This document shows positions 44,533 to 52,805 of a stretch of 64,000 nt of DNA, piece by piece. Where the stretch lies: NCBI RefSeq assembly GCF_003330845.1, contig NZ_CP026121.1, positions 7,359,501 to 7,423,500 on the forward strand, given 5' to 3'. Positions within the stretch are counted from its first letter, which is position 1. Each line of letters starts with the position of its first letter. This DNA comes from Streptomyces sp. Go-475 (GTDB lineage: Bacteria > Actinomycetota > Actinomycetes > Streptomycetales > Streptomycetaceae). Below the pieces are notes generated by a model. It worked only from the letters and a program-made list of their open reading frames with translations, searched no databases and was not told the DNA's origin. Both the position numbers and the translations under genes were made by a program.

Positions 44533-45662
44533 CTCAGCACGAGACGCCCGTCGCCGCTCAGCACGGGATGCGCCTGCGGGTTGTAGGCGGCCACCTGGCC
44601 CTGCGGCAGCGACGGGCTGAACTCCTTCGCCGGCCCGTGCCACGGCCCCTCCGGTGAGCACGCCCAGTAGGACGCCACGGTGGTCAGGCCCTTGGTGCCC
44701 GTGGCCATCGTGAACAGCACATACGTCCCGGCGTCCCGGACGACCGAGAACGCGCTGCCCACCCCCTTGCGCTGCCCGTCCCCGAGCACCGGCCGGGGCC
44801 GGGCGCCGGGCACCCACGCCGAGCCGCTCCAGTACCGCCAGGCCGCCGGATCCGCGAGCCCGCCCTCCGGCACCCGCGCCACGTAGGCGTGCGAGGCCGG
44901 GCGGGAGGCGGCCTGGCCGTCGTCGCCGCCGAAGACGTACGTCCAGCCGCCCTCCTCCACCAGCGTCGTGCCGAACAGCACGCGCCGCGACGGGTCGGGG
45001 ACCAACTGCTGGTCGAGCACCTTGACGATCGACTCCAGACGCAGCCCGGGCAGGGACAGCGTGGCGACCTCGGTGGCGGTGGGCACGCCGTAGATCCACG
45101 GGGACGCGCCCGCGGTGCGGACCCACAGCAGCACCCGCACGACCCGCTCCGAGGAGCCGGGGGAGCGGGGTTCGACGCGGGCGGCGACCGGCCAGCGCCA
45201 CTGGTTCGGCGCCGGGTCGGCGAAGAGCGGGGCGGGCAGCGTGGATTCGAGCCGACCGTCGCGCATGAGCACGGCCGAGTTGCGCACCAGCGGGGCGGTG
45301 GGGTCCCGCCAGGCGTAGGACTCGCCGTGCGGGTTGGGCGGGCCGTGCACCCGGCCCAGATAGGTGTCGGAGAACAGCCACAGCACGCGGCCGTCCGGCA
45401 GCCGGACCGAGTGGGTGCCGTCGCCGCCGGTCCAGTCGTCGGTGCGGGACGCGTCGTCGCCGTACCGGGCGAACTCGGCGGTCAGGCCCTCGTCCGCCCG
45501 CCACGAGCCGACCGTGCGCGCCGCGCAGGCGCCCTCGTCGTCCCGTCTGTCGTCGTCCGGCAGGGCGATGAGCAGCGCGGCCCCGAGAACCAGGACCAGC
45601 AGCAGGCCGATCCCGGTTCCCGTGCGCTGTCGTGCTCGTGCTGCGTATGCGTCGTCGGGCAC
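44424..45662 (-). CDS. Membrane-anchored DUF5005-like propeller protein
   Basis: The 412-aa product has an N-terminal signal anchor (GTGIGLLLVLVLGAALLIALP, about 13-33) followed by an extracellular beta-propeller-like domain: DDWTGGDGTHSVRLPDGRVLWLFSDTYLG, NSAVLM, WTYVFGGDDG and GPAKEFSPSLPQGQVAAYNPQAHP. This pattern matches DUF5005/DUF4185 proteins related to GH43-type five-bladed propellers, so glycan binding or cleavage is possible. The GTG at 45662 lacks a clear ribosome-binding site. It begins 11 bases after the sialidase stop and is likely translated from the same message. Its 3' end overlaps the SBF transporter gene. Confidence 0.78.
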   Translation of the reverse strand: MPDDAYAARARQRTGTGIGLLLVLVLGAALLIALPDDDRRDDEGACAARTVGSWRADEGLTAEFARYGDDASRTDDWTGGDGTHSVRLPDGRVLWLFSDTYLGRVHGPPNPHGESYAWRDPTAPLVRNSAVLMRDGRLESTLPAPLFADPAPNQWRWPVAARVEPRSPGSSERVVRVLLWVRTAGASPWIYGVPTATEVATLSLPGLRLESIVKVLDQQLVPDPSRRVLFGTTLVEEGGWTYVFGGDDGQAASRPASHAYVARVPEGGLADPAAWRYWSGSAWVPGARPRPVLGDGQRKGVGSAFSVVRDAGTYVLFTMATGTKGLTTVASYWACSPEGPWHGPAKEFSPSLPQGQVAAYNPQAHPVLSGDGRLVLSYDVNWLETTGAAAQLSRNVSLYRPRFVTVRLAPAG

Positions 45663-45673
45663 GACCCGTGACG

Positions 45674-47545
45674 TTAGTTGCTGCCGCTCACCTGGTCCAT
45701 GGGCAGCCACAGCACCGTGCCCCGGGCGGCCGCGCCCGAGGCGCCGGAGGCCAGCTCCTTGTCGGACAGCGCCCGGTTCCAGACGCGGACGTCGTCGATC
45801 GCCCCGGTGAGGTACGCCCTGCTGTCCATGCGCTGGCCGATGTGCACGCCGAACGGGGAGTTGCGGCTGACCGAGCCCGGCACGTCCGCGGTGGTGAGCG
45901 CCTCGCCGTCGAGGAAGAGCGTCAGCGTCCCGCCGCCGCGGCGCAGCGCCAGGTGGTGCCAGCGGCCGTCGTTGTGGGCGCCGGCGGCCGACACCGAGGC
46001 GTTCCTGACGGTCGCCGCGCCCGACCGGGTGGTGATCAGCGCCCGGACCCGGTCGCTCGCCGGCTCGCCGCGCAGCCAGATCTGCGGCTGGGTGCTGCCG
46101 ATGCCGCCCATCCACAGGAACGGCTGCTCGCCGGTCGTGGCCGTGTACCGGAAGAACAGCGACGCCGTGAAGTCCCCTTCGCCGAGCGGGAGCCCGGACC
46201 GGTACGGCAGGCGTACGGCGTCGTCGGTGCCGTCGAAGGACAGCGCGCTGCCGCGGACACCGGCCGTCCGCCCGGCACCGCCGAGCACGGCCGCCGGCTT
46301 GGCGCCCGCCGCGGCGTCACGGGTGGTCGGGTCGGCGCCCCGGCGGGGTTTCAGCCAGTCCTCGGTGAAGCGGGCGAAGCGGATCTCGTCACGGGCGTCG
46401 ACCGCCCCGCCCTCGTACAGCAGGCCCACTGTCCTGCCGTCGACCGCCGCCATGTCGGAGTAGCCGGACCAGTCGGTGGTGACGACCGTGCCCCGGTCCA
46501 CGCTCTCCCAGGTGCGCCCGCCGTCGTAGGAGGAGCGGACCATCATGGTGCGGCGGCGGTCGAGGTCGGCCGGGGCCGACAGCAGCATCCGGTCGCCGAG
46601 GCGCAGCGTGGCGCCCTGGACCTGCGGGGTGTAGAGGTCCGGGAGAGCGCGGAAGGGCGTGGCGAAGCTGTCGCCGCCGTCGAGGCTGAAGGTCTGGGCC
46701 CGGTGGCCGAGGTCGGTGCCGTCCTGTTCCCGTCCGCTGACGAGGAGGGCGCCGTCGGCTCGTTCGGTGAGCGTCACCTCGGACGGCTTCTGCCGGAACG
46801 TGCCGTCCTGCGCTATGGGCCAGGTGTCCGTGGCGCCGACCCGCCAGGAGTCGCCGCCGTCGTCGCTGACGATGAGCGCGGCGTGGTTCGCGGAGACGCG
46901 ACTGCCGTTCCACGTCTCGGTGTTGACGCCGAACACCAGCCGCCCGGCGTGCTCGCCGCGGGTCAGCTGGATGCCGTGCACGGGGCCCGTCGCGTACCAG
47001 GAGTTCCAGTCGTCGGGGAGGATCTGGTCGCTCAGGTCGCGCGGCTCGGACCAGGTGCGGCCGTCGTCGTCGCTGTACTGCAGGTGCGGGGTGCGGTCGC
47101 AGGGGATCTGGCAGTTGCCGGCGTCCGTGCGGCCGGTGTTGTACGTCTCGGCCAGCAGGATGCGGCCGGTGCGGCGGTCCACGAGGGGCGCGGGGTTGCC
47201 GTGCGTGTCGCCGGCGCCCTCGTTGACGACCTGGAGCGGGCCCCAGGTGCGGCCGCCGTCGGTGGAGCGCTTGAGGACGATGTCGATGTCGGCGGCGTCA
47301 CCGCAGTTGAGGACCCGGCCCTCGGCGAAGGCGAGCAGCGTGCCGGACGTGGTCCGCACGATCGCCGGGATCCGGAAGCAGGCGTAACCGGGGTCCTGGG
47401 AGGCCTTGAAGAGGACCTGCTGCTCGAACTCCGGTAACGCCGTGGTGGGCCCGGCATGGGCCGGACCGGTGGGCGCGAGGAGGGCCGCGGCGGCGAGGGC
47501 GGCTGTCAGGGTGGATCTCAGACGGGTACGAAGACTTGACGGCAT
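45674..47545 (-). CDS. Secreted sialidase (GH33-type) with C-terminal LamG domain; TTA codon
   Basis: The 623-aa protein has a signal peptide (1-31) and a six-bladed sialidase domain (about 40-400). It has a FRIP motif (ACFRIPAIVRT) that supplies the arginine triad, and Asp boxes at STDGGRTW, SDDDGRTW, SDDGGDSW, SLDGGDSF and SYDGGRTW. A concanavalin-like LamG domain (about 430-620) follows. It releases terminal sialic acid or related sugars. Codon 37 is TTA, so translation should depend on bldA. Three tandem 8-bp repeats lie upstream. The DUF5005-like gene follows after 11 bases. Confidence 0.93.
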   Translation of the reverse strand: MPSSLRTRLRSTLTAALAAAALLAPTGPAHAGPTTALPEFEQQVLFKASQDPGYACFRIPAIVRTTSGTLLAFAEGRVLNCGDAADIDIVLKRSTDGGRTWGPLQVVNEGAGDTHGNPAPLVDRRTGRILLAETYNTGRTDAGNCQIPCDRTPHLQYSDDDGRTWSEPRDLSDQILPDDWNSWYATGPVHGIQLTRGEHAGRLVFGVNTETWNGSRVSANHAALIVSDDGGDSWRVGATDTWPIAQDGTFRQKPSEVTLTERADGALLVSGREQDGTDLGHRAQTFSLDGGDSFATPFRALPDLYTPQVQGATLRLGDRMLLSAPADLDRRRTMMVRSSYDGGRTWESVDRGTVVTTDWSGYSDMAAVDGRTVGLLYEGGAVDARDEIRFARFTEDWLKPRRGADPTTRDAAAGAKPAAVLGGAGRTAGVRGSALSFDGTDDAVRLPYRSGLPLGEGDFTASLFFRYTATTGEQPFLWMGGIGSTQPQIWLRGEPASDRVRALITTRSGAATVRNASVSAAGAHNDGRWHHLALRRGGGTLTLFLDGEALTTADVPGSVSRNSPFGVHIGQRMDSRAYLTGAIDDVRVWNRALSDKELASGASGAAARGTVLWLPMDQVSGSN

Positions 47546-47601
47546 GGTGCGACCTGCCCTTCATGCGTCTGTCGGCTGGACCACCGGGACGTGTGAACAG
47601 A

Positions 47602-47625
47602 CATCCGGTCATCCGGACATCCGAC
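47602..47625. promoter_or_regulatory. Three tandem 8-bp repeats upstream of sialidase
   Basis: CATCCGGT, CATCCGGA and CATCCGAC follow one another without gaps, about 57-80 bases before the sialidase start. Phased half-turn repeats can be activator sites. No candidate regulator is adjacent. Confidence 0.45.
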
Positions 47626-47685
47626 GTCCAATGTGTGGGCCACAGACGGTACTTGGCTTCACAGACCCCCCACAAGGAGCGTGCG

Positions 47686-48603
47686 TCAGGGGATCAGTAC
47701 CACCTTTCCGAGGTTGGACCGCGCCTCGATCTCCCCGTGTGCCTTCGCCGCGTCCGCCAGGGCGAACTCCCCGTGCACGACGGGCCGGATCTCTCCCGCG
47801 GCGAACAGCCGCCACAGCTCCCCGCGCCACAGCTCGTACAACTCCGGCTTCCCGCGGGCGATCCGGGCCATCTGGAACCCGATCACCGACTTGGCGCCCA
47901 CGAGCAGGTCGTACGCCCGGATCGTGCCGCCGCCCGAGCTGTAGGCCACGAGCCGCCCCTCCGGGGCGAGTGCGGCGAGGGCCGGGGTGAGCAGCTCGCC
48001 GCCGACCGCGTCCAGGGCGTAGTCGACGGGGGTGCCCCAGCTGTCGTCGCCGTACGCGACGACGTGGTCGGCGCCGAGGCCGCGGACGAAGTCGGCCTTG
48101 GCCGGGTCGGACACGGCTCCCACGACGCGTCCGGCGCCGCGGGTCCGGGCCAGTTGCACGGCCAGGTGGCCGACACCGCTCGCCGCCGCCGTGACCAGGG
48201 CCGCCTCGCCCGGCTCGGGGCGCGCCGCCTCCAGGGCGCCGAGGGCGACCAGGCCGCTGCGGACCAGGGCGACCGCGTCGACGGCGCCGGCGCCTGCCGG
48301 GACCGGGGAGGCCATGGCCTCGTGCAGCAGCGCGAAGTCGGCGTAGCCGTGGCCGAAGCAGAGCCCCGTCACCCGGTCGCCGGTGCCGAAGCGGGTCACG
48401 CCCTCGCCGACCGCCGTGACCTCCCCGGCGACCTCGCCGCCGAGCGGGACCGGCTCGGCCGCCTCGGTGACCTTGCGCACCACCGGCAGCGTGACGCCGA
48501 TCGCCTCCGCGCGCACGAGCAGCTCTCCGGGGCCGGGCTCGGGGACCGGTGCCTCCTCGACGAACAGGGGGCCGCCTCGGGATTCGTAGCGGACGCGGCG
48601 CAT
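47686..48603 (-). CDS. Zinc-independent quinone oxidoreductase (MDR family)
   Basis: This 305-aa protein belongs to the medium-chain dehydrogenase/reductase superfamily, NADPH:quinone oxidoreductase branch: RVRYESRGGPLFVEEAPVPEPGPGELLVR at the start, GGEVAGEVTAVGEGVTRFGTGDRV, the nucleotide-binding AALVTAAASGVGHLAVQLAR (about 150-170) and VDYALDAVGG. Structural zinc cysteines are absent, as in QOR/CAA43093-type enzymes. It reduces quinones or reactive carbonyls using NADPH. ATG at 48603 follows GGAGGTGCG. It is divergent from a MarR gene with operator-like repeats between, so a redox- or ligand-induced detoxification role is likely. Confidence 0.92.
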   Translation of the reverse strand: MRRVRYESRGGPLFVEEAPVPEPGPGELLVRAEAIGVTLPVVRKVTEAAEPVPLGGEVAGEVTAVGEGVTRFGTGDRVTGLCFGHGYADFALLHEAMASPVPAGAGAVDAVALVRSGLVALGALEAARPEPGEAALVTAAASGVGHLAVQLARTRGAGRVVGAVSDPAKADFVRGLGADHVVAYGDDSWGTPVDYALDAVGGELLTPALAALAPEGRLVAYSSGGGTIRAYDLLVGAKSVIGFQMARIARGKPELYELWRGELWRLFAAGEIRPVVHGEFALADAAKAHGEIEARSNLGKVVLIP

Positions 48604-48648
48604 CGCACCTCCGGGGTCGTCGGTGATCCCGACACACTCGTCGGGCAC

Positions 48649-48666
48649 CCCAACGGATTCGTTGGG
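48649..48666. promoter_or_regulatory. MarR-type operator 1
   Basis: CCCAACG-GATT-CGTTGGG is a perfect 7-bp inverted repeat. A further CCCAACG half-site follows at 48670-48676. It lies 46 bases before the oxidoreductase start. Confidence 0.65.
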
Positions 48667-48697
48667 ATGCCCAACGGTATAGGACGATCATAGGGAG

Positions 48698-48716
48698 AAC
48701 CAACGATTTCTTGGTT
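48698..48716. promoter_or_regulatory. MarR-type operator 2
   Basis: AACCAA-CGATTTC-TTGGTT is a perfect 6-bp inverted repeat just before the MarR start. Like operator 1 it contains a CCAACG core, which suggests the same protein binds both. Confidence 0.55.
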
Positions 48717-48727
48717 AGGCTGCGGTC

Positions 48728-49165
48728 ATGTCGGAAGCTCCCCTCCCCGCGATCCGCTCCCTGCCCAGCTGGCTGCTCGGCCGCGCCGCCGCCCGGGGCC
48801 GCGCCCTGGTGGCCGAGGCGCTGGCCGAGCAGGACATGCGGATGTGGCACCACGTGGTGCTGTCCGCCGTCCGGGACCTCGCGCCCGTCGCCCAGGCCGA
48901 CCTCGGCCGCGGGATCCGGCTGGACCCCAAGGACCTGGTCGGCATCCTCGACGACCTCCAGGCGGCCGGCCTGGTCGTCCGCGAGCCGGACCCGAAGGAC
49001 CGCCGCAAGAACGCGGTGTCCCTCACCGCGCGCGGAGCCCGGCTGCTGAAGCGCTGCGAGAAGGCGGCCCGCGCCGCCAACGACGAGCTGCTCGCGCCCC
49101 TGACACCGGCCGAGCGCGAGCAGTTCACGGGCATGCTGCTGCGGATATCCGGCACGGCCGACTAG
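48728..49165 (+). CDS. MarR-family transcriptional regulator
   Basis: The 145-aa protein has the MarR winged-helix layout: MWHHVVLSAVRDLAPVAQADLGRGIRLDPKDLVGILDDLQAAGLVVREPDPKDRRKNAVSLTARG, with the DxRxx wing (PKDRRKN). No conserved sensing cysteine is obvious in the N-terminal helix, so it is more likely ligand-responsive than thiol-based. It is divergent from the quinone oxidoreductase with two inverted repeats between, so it most likely represses that gene and itself. Confidence 0.93.
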   Translation: MSEAPLPAIRSLPSWLLGRAAARGRALVAEALAEQDMRMWHHVVLSAVRDLAPVAQADLGRGIRLDPKDLVGILDDLQAAGLVVREPDPKDRRKNAVSLTARGARLLKRCEKAARAANDELLAPLTPAEREQFTGMLLRISGTAD

Positions 49166-49189
49166 GCGCCGCGGCCCGGGCAGGCCGAG

Positions 49190-49240
49190 ACGGGGCCCCT
49201 GCGGCGCAGGGGGCGCTCCCCGCCGGTCGGGGCCCCGCCG
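49190..49240. terminator. Bidirectional terminator between marR and fdhD
   Basis: Nested hairpins occupy this gap: an inner CCCCTGC/GCAGGGG stem with a GGC loop, and outer GGGGCCCC repeats. The flanking genes converge. Confidence 0.7.
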
Positions 49241-49262
49241 CCGTGCAGCGGGACGAACCTGC

Positions 49263-50111
49263 TCAGCCCTGGGCGGCCGTGGCCCGCAGAGCGATGCGGT
49301 CCTCACCCGCGTACACGTTCATGGAGGCGCCCCGCAGGAAGCCCACCAGCGTCAGGCCCGTCTCGGCGGCCAGGTCCACCGCCAGCGACGACGGCGCCGA
49401 CACCGCCGCCAGGACCGGGATGCCGGCCATGACGGCCTTCTGCGCCAGCTCGAAGGAGGCCCGGCCCGACACGAGCAGGACCGCCCGCGACAGCGGCAGC
49501 CCCCCGTCCCGCAGGGCACGGCCGACCAGCTTGTCGACCGCGTTGTGCCGGCCCACGTCCTCCCGGACGTCCAGCAGCTCGCCCTCCTCGGAGAACAGGG
49601 CCGCCGCGTGCAGGCCCCCCGTCCGGTCGAAGACCCGCTGGGCGGCGCGCAGCCGGTCGGGCAGGCCCGCCAGCAGTTCGGGGGTGACCCGGACCGGCGG
49701 GGCGTCGGCGATGGGCCAGCGGGCCGTGGTGCGCACCGCGTCCAGCGAGGCCTTGCCGCACAGCCCGCAGGAGGAGGTCGTGTAGACGTTGCGCTCCAGC
49801 GTGATGTCGGGGATCACCACGCCCGGGGCCGTCTGCACGTCGACGACGTTGTACGTGTTCGAGCCGTCTGCCGTCGCCCCGGCGCAGTAGACGATGTTCC
49901 GCAGGTCCTGTTGCCCGCCCAGCACGCCCTCGCTCACCAGGAAGCCCGCCGCCAGCGCGAAGTCGTCGCCCGGGGTGCGCATGGTGATCGCCAGGGGCTT
50001 GCCGTTCAGCCGGATCTCCAGGGGTTCCTCGGCGACGAGCGTGTCCGGGCGGCTGGAGACGGCCCCGTCCCGGATGCGGAGCACCTTGCGTCGTTCCGTG
50101 ACTCGTCCCAT
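49263..50111 (-). CDS. fdhD: Formate dehydrogenase accessory sulfurtransferase FdhD
   Basis: The 282-aa protein carries the FdhD hallmark SSCGLCGK with Cys115 and Cys118, EDVGRHNAVDKLVGRAL and VSGRASFELAQKAV. FdhD transfers sulfur from the cysteine desulfurase IscS to the molybdenum cofactor to give the sulfido ligand needed by formate dehydrogenase. It is the last gene of the five-gene fdh operon; the iron-sulfur subunit gene stops 7 bases upstream. Its presence supports assigning the molybdoenzyme here as a formate dehydrogenase rather than another family member. Confidence 0.96.
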   Translation of the reverse strand: MGRVTERRKVLRIRDGAVSSRPDTLVAEEPLEIRLNGKPLAITMRTPGDDFALAAGFLVSEGVLGGQQDLRNIVYCAGATADGSNTYNVVDVQTAPGVVIPDITLERNVYTTSSCGLCGKASLDAVRTTARWPIADAPPVRVTPELLAGLPDRLRAAQRVFDRTGGLHAAALFSEEGELLDVREDVGRHNAVDKLVGRALRDGGLPLSRAVLLVSGRASFELAQKAVMAGIPVLAAVSAPSSLAVDLAAETGLTLVGFLRGASMNVYAGEDRIALRATAAQG

Positions 50112-50118
50112 GTCCTGA

Positions 50119-50979
50119 TCAGCCCCGGTTCTGTACGTGCTGGTAGCCGAAGCGGCCCTTGATGCAGAGGTTGCCGTGGGTCACCGGGTTGTCGTGCGGC
50201 GAGGTGACCTTCACGATCTCATTGTCCTGCACGTGCAGCGTCAGGTTGCAGCCCACTCCGCAGTACGCGCACACCGTCGTCGTCTCCGTCTGCTTCGACT
50301 CGTCCCACGTACCCGCCGCGCGCATGTCGAACTCCGACTTGAAGGACAGCGCGCCCGTCGGGCACACCTCGATGCAGTTGCCGCAGTACACGCACGCCGA
50401 GTCGGTCAGCGGCGCGTCGTGCTCCACGGCGATCCGGGCGTCGAAACCGCGCCCGGCGACCGAGATCGCGAAGGTGTTCTGCCACTGGTCGCCGCAGGCG
50501 TCGACGCACTTGTAGCAGAGGATGCACTTGTCGTAGTCGCGCACGTACAGTTCGTTGTCGACCTTCGGCTCCTCGTTGAGCCGGGCCGCGTCCGGGCCGA
50601 AGCGGTCCGGCTTCGCCTCGTACTCCTTCAGCCACTCGGCGCCCCGGGGCGTGGTCGACAGGTCGACGGAGGACGCGAGCAGCTCCAGGACGATCTTCCG
50701 GCTGTGCCGGGCGCGCTCGGTGTCCGTGCGGACCTCCATGCCCGGCTCGGCCTTGCGGGAGCAGGCCGGGACGAGCGTCCTGGACCCCTCGACCTCGACG
50801 ACACAGACCCGGCAGGCGTTCTTCGGCCGCAGGGTGTCGCCCTCGCACAGGGTCGGGATGTCCTTGCCCGCCGCCCGGCAGGCGTCGAGGATCGTCGAGC
50901 CCTCGGGGACCCGGGTCTCCTGCCCGTCGAGGGTGAACTCCAGCAGCCGGCGCGGGATCCCCAGCGGTGTGACGGTCAT
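50119..50979 (-). CDS. Iron-sulfur subunit of split formate dehydrogenase (2Fe-2S, 2x 4Fe-4S, Fe4S4 of FdhA)
   Basis: The 286-aa protein is the N-terminal half of a NAD-dependent formate dehydrogenase alpha chain made as a separate polypeptide. In order it has a 2Fe-2S domain (Cys45, 56, 59, 73), the His-Cys/linker helix, two 4Fe-4S clusters (Cys152, 155, 158, 162 and Cys196, 199, 202, 206) and the Fe4S4 domain of molybdopterin oxidoreductases (Cys237, 240, 244, 272, CAYCGVGC). It ends about a dozen residues after that cluster, exactly where the catalytic chain would begin. It carries electrons from the molybdenum site to NuoF-like FMN. It overlaps the NuoE-NuoF gene by four bases. Confidence 0.93.
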   Translation of the reverse strand: MTVTPLGIPRRLLEFTLDGQETRVPEGSTILDACRAAGKDIPTLCEGDTLRPKNACRVCVVEVEGSRTLVPACSRKAEPGMEVRTDTERARHSRKIVLELLASSVDLSTTPRGAEWLKEYEAKPDRFGPDAARLNEEPKVDNELYVRDYDKCILCYKCVDACGDQWQNTFAISVAGRGFDARIAVEHDAPLTDSACVYCGNCIEVCPTGALSFKSEFDMRAAGTWDESKQTETTTVCAYCGVGCNLTLHVQDNEIVKVTSPHDNPVTHGNLCIKGRFGYQHVQNRG

Positions 50980-52799
50980 TCGTACGCTCCTAGACGGTCG
51001 ATGGCGGATTCCACGGCGTTCCACGCGGTCTGCCCGAGACCGCAGATCGAGGCGTCCCGCATCGCGCGGCCGACCTCCCTCAGCAGGGCGATGTCGCCCG
51101 CGGCGGCGGCACCCGTGCGCTCCACGATCCGGTGCAGCGCCTCCTCCTGCCGCACGGTCCCGACCCGGCAGGGCACGCACTGCCCGCACGACTCGTCCCG
51201 GAAGAACTCGGCGATGCGCAGCAGCAGCCGGGGGAGGGGCACGGTGTCGTCGAAGGCCATGACGACCCCCGAGCCCAGGGTCGTGCCGGCCTCGCGCGTG
51301 CCCTCGAAGGTGAGCGGGATGTCCAGCTCGTCGGCCCGGACGAAACCGCCGGCCGCGCCGCCGAGCAGCACCGCCCGCAGCCCGTCCCGCACCCCGGCGA
51401 GCGCGAGCAGCTCACCGAGGGTCGCGCCGAACGGCAGCTCGTAGACACCGGGCCGCTCCACGGTCCCGGACACGCAGAACAGCTTGGGCCCGGTGGACCG
51501 CTGGGTGCCGATCGCCGCGTACGCCGGGGCGCCCATGGTCAGGATCGGCAGGACGTTGACCAGCGTCTCGACGTTGTTCTCCACCGTCGGCTTGCCGAAC
51601 AGGCCCTTCTCCACGGGGAACGGCGGCTTGGAGCGGGGCTCGCCGCGGTAGCCCTCGATGGAGTTGAACAGGGCCGTCTCCTCACCGCAGATGTAGGCGC
51701 CCGCGCCGCGCCGGATCTCGATGTCGAAGGCGTAGCCCTGGCCGAGGACGTCGTCGCCGAGCAGCCCACGCGCGCGTGCCTGGGCGATGGCGTGCTCCAG
51801 GCGGTGCAGCGAGCGCGGGTACTCGCCGCGCAGGTAGAGGTAGCCCCGGTGGGCGCCCGTGGCGTACCCGGCGATCGTCATCGCCTCGATCAGCGCGTAC
51901 GGGTCGCCCTCCATCAGCACCCGGTCCTTGAAGGTGCCGGGCTCCGACTCGTCGGCGTTGCAGACGAGGTAGTGCGGACGGTCCGGCTGGGACGCCGTGG
52001 CCTGCCACTTGCGGCCGGTGGGGAAGGCGGCGCCGCCGCGTCCGACCAGGCCCGAGTCGGTGACCTCGCGGATGACCCCCGCCGGACCGAGCTCGAAGGC
52101 CCGGCGCAGGGCGGTGTAGCCGCCGTGGGCGCGGTAGTCGTCGAGGGACGCCGGGTCGACCACGCCGACGCGGTGCAGCAGCATCAGGCCGTCCTGGCCG
52201 GCCTGGGGCACCGCCAGCGCGGCCGGGGGCTCCTCCGGCGCCGAGTCGGGGGCGCTCGCGGCGAGGACGGCCTCCTCGACGGTCGCCGGAGCCGACACCG
52301 CCGTACGGACCGGGTCACCGGCCTTGACCGCGAGTGCCGCCGGGGCACGTTCGCACAGGCCCAGGCACGGGCTGCGCTCCACGCTCACCCCGCTGCCGAG
52401 GCCCAGCCGCTCCTCGATCCCCGCGCACAGCTCCGGCGCCCCGGCCGCCGCGCACGCCAGGTCCGTGCACACGTGCAGCACGGTCGCCGGGCGCGGCTTG
52501 ACGGAGAACATGGCGTAGAAGGTGGCGACCCCGTACGCCTCCGCCGGCGGCACCGTCAGCCGCCGGCACAGGTAGTCCAGGGCGCCGTCGCTGATCCAGC
52601 CGACCCGGTCGTTGATCGCGTGCAGCCCCGGCAACAGCAGGTCGCGGCGGTCCCGGGCCGCACGCCCGCCCCGGGCCCACCTCAGGTCCGTGTCGGAACG
52701 GTCGGCACCCTCCCAGGAGGACTCCGGTGGCCCGAGCAGGGCGTCGACGGCCGCCCGTTCCTCGTCCGTCGGTTTGCTGTCGCCGAAGTGCAGGTCCAC
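50976..52799 (-). CDS. NuoE-NuoF fusion, NADH-reducing subunit of formate dehydrogenase
   Basis: The 607-aa protein joins a NuoE-like domain (about 40-190, 2Fe-2S ligands Cys111, 116, 145, 149) to a NuoF-like domain (about 200-607). The latter has GRGGAAFPTGRKW and GAGAYICGEETAL (FMN and NADH sites) and the 4Fe-4S ligands Cys538, 541, 544 and 586. It takes electrons from the iron-sulfur subunit and reduces NAD+. Fusions of this kind occur in soluble FdsABG-like formate dehydrogenases and NAD-reducing hydrogenases. It starts with GTG. The catalytic-subunit gene ends 6 bases upstream, and its own stop overlaps the next start. Confidence 0.94.
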   Translation of the reverse strand: MDLHFGDSKPTDEERAAVDALLGPPESSWEGADRSDTDLRWARGGRAARDRRDLLLPGLHAINDRVGWISDGALDYLCRRLTVPPAEAYGVATFYAMFSVKPRPATVLHVCTDLACAAAGAPELCAGIEERLGLGSGVSVERSPCLGLCERAPAALAVKAGDPVRTAVSAPATVEEAVLAASAPDSAPEEPPAALAVPQAGQDGLMLLHRVGVVDPASLDDYRAHGGYTALRRAFELGPAGVIREVTDSGLVGRGGAAFPTGRKWQATASQPDRPHYLVCNADESEPGTFKDRVLMEGDPYALIEAMTIAGYATGAHRGYLYLRGEYPRSLHRLEHAIAQARARGLLGDDVLGQGYAFDIEIRRGAGAYICGEETALFNSIEGYRGEPRSKPPFPVEKGLFGKPTVENNVETLVNVLPILTMGAPAYAAIGTQRSTGPKLFCVSGTVERPGVYELPFGATLGELLALAGVRDGLRAVLLGGAAGGFVRADELDIPLTFEGTREAGTTLGSGVVMAFDDTVPLPRLLLRIAEFFRDESCGQCVPCRVGTVRQEEALHRIVERTGAAAAGDIALLREVGRAMRDASICGLGQTAWNAVESAIDRLGAYE

Positions 52800-52805
52800 G
52801 GTGCG

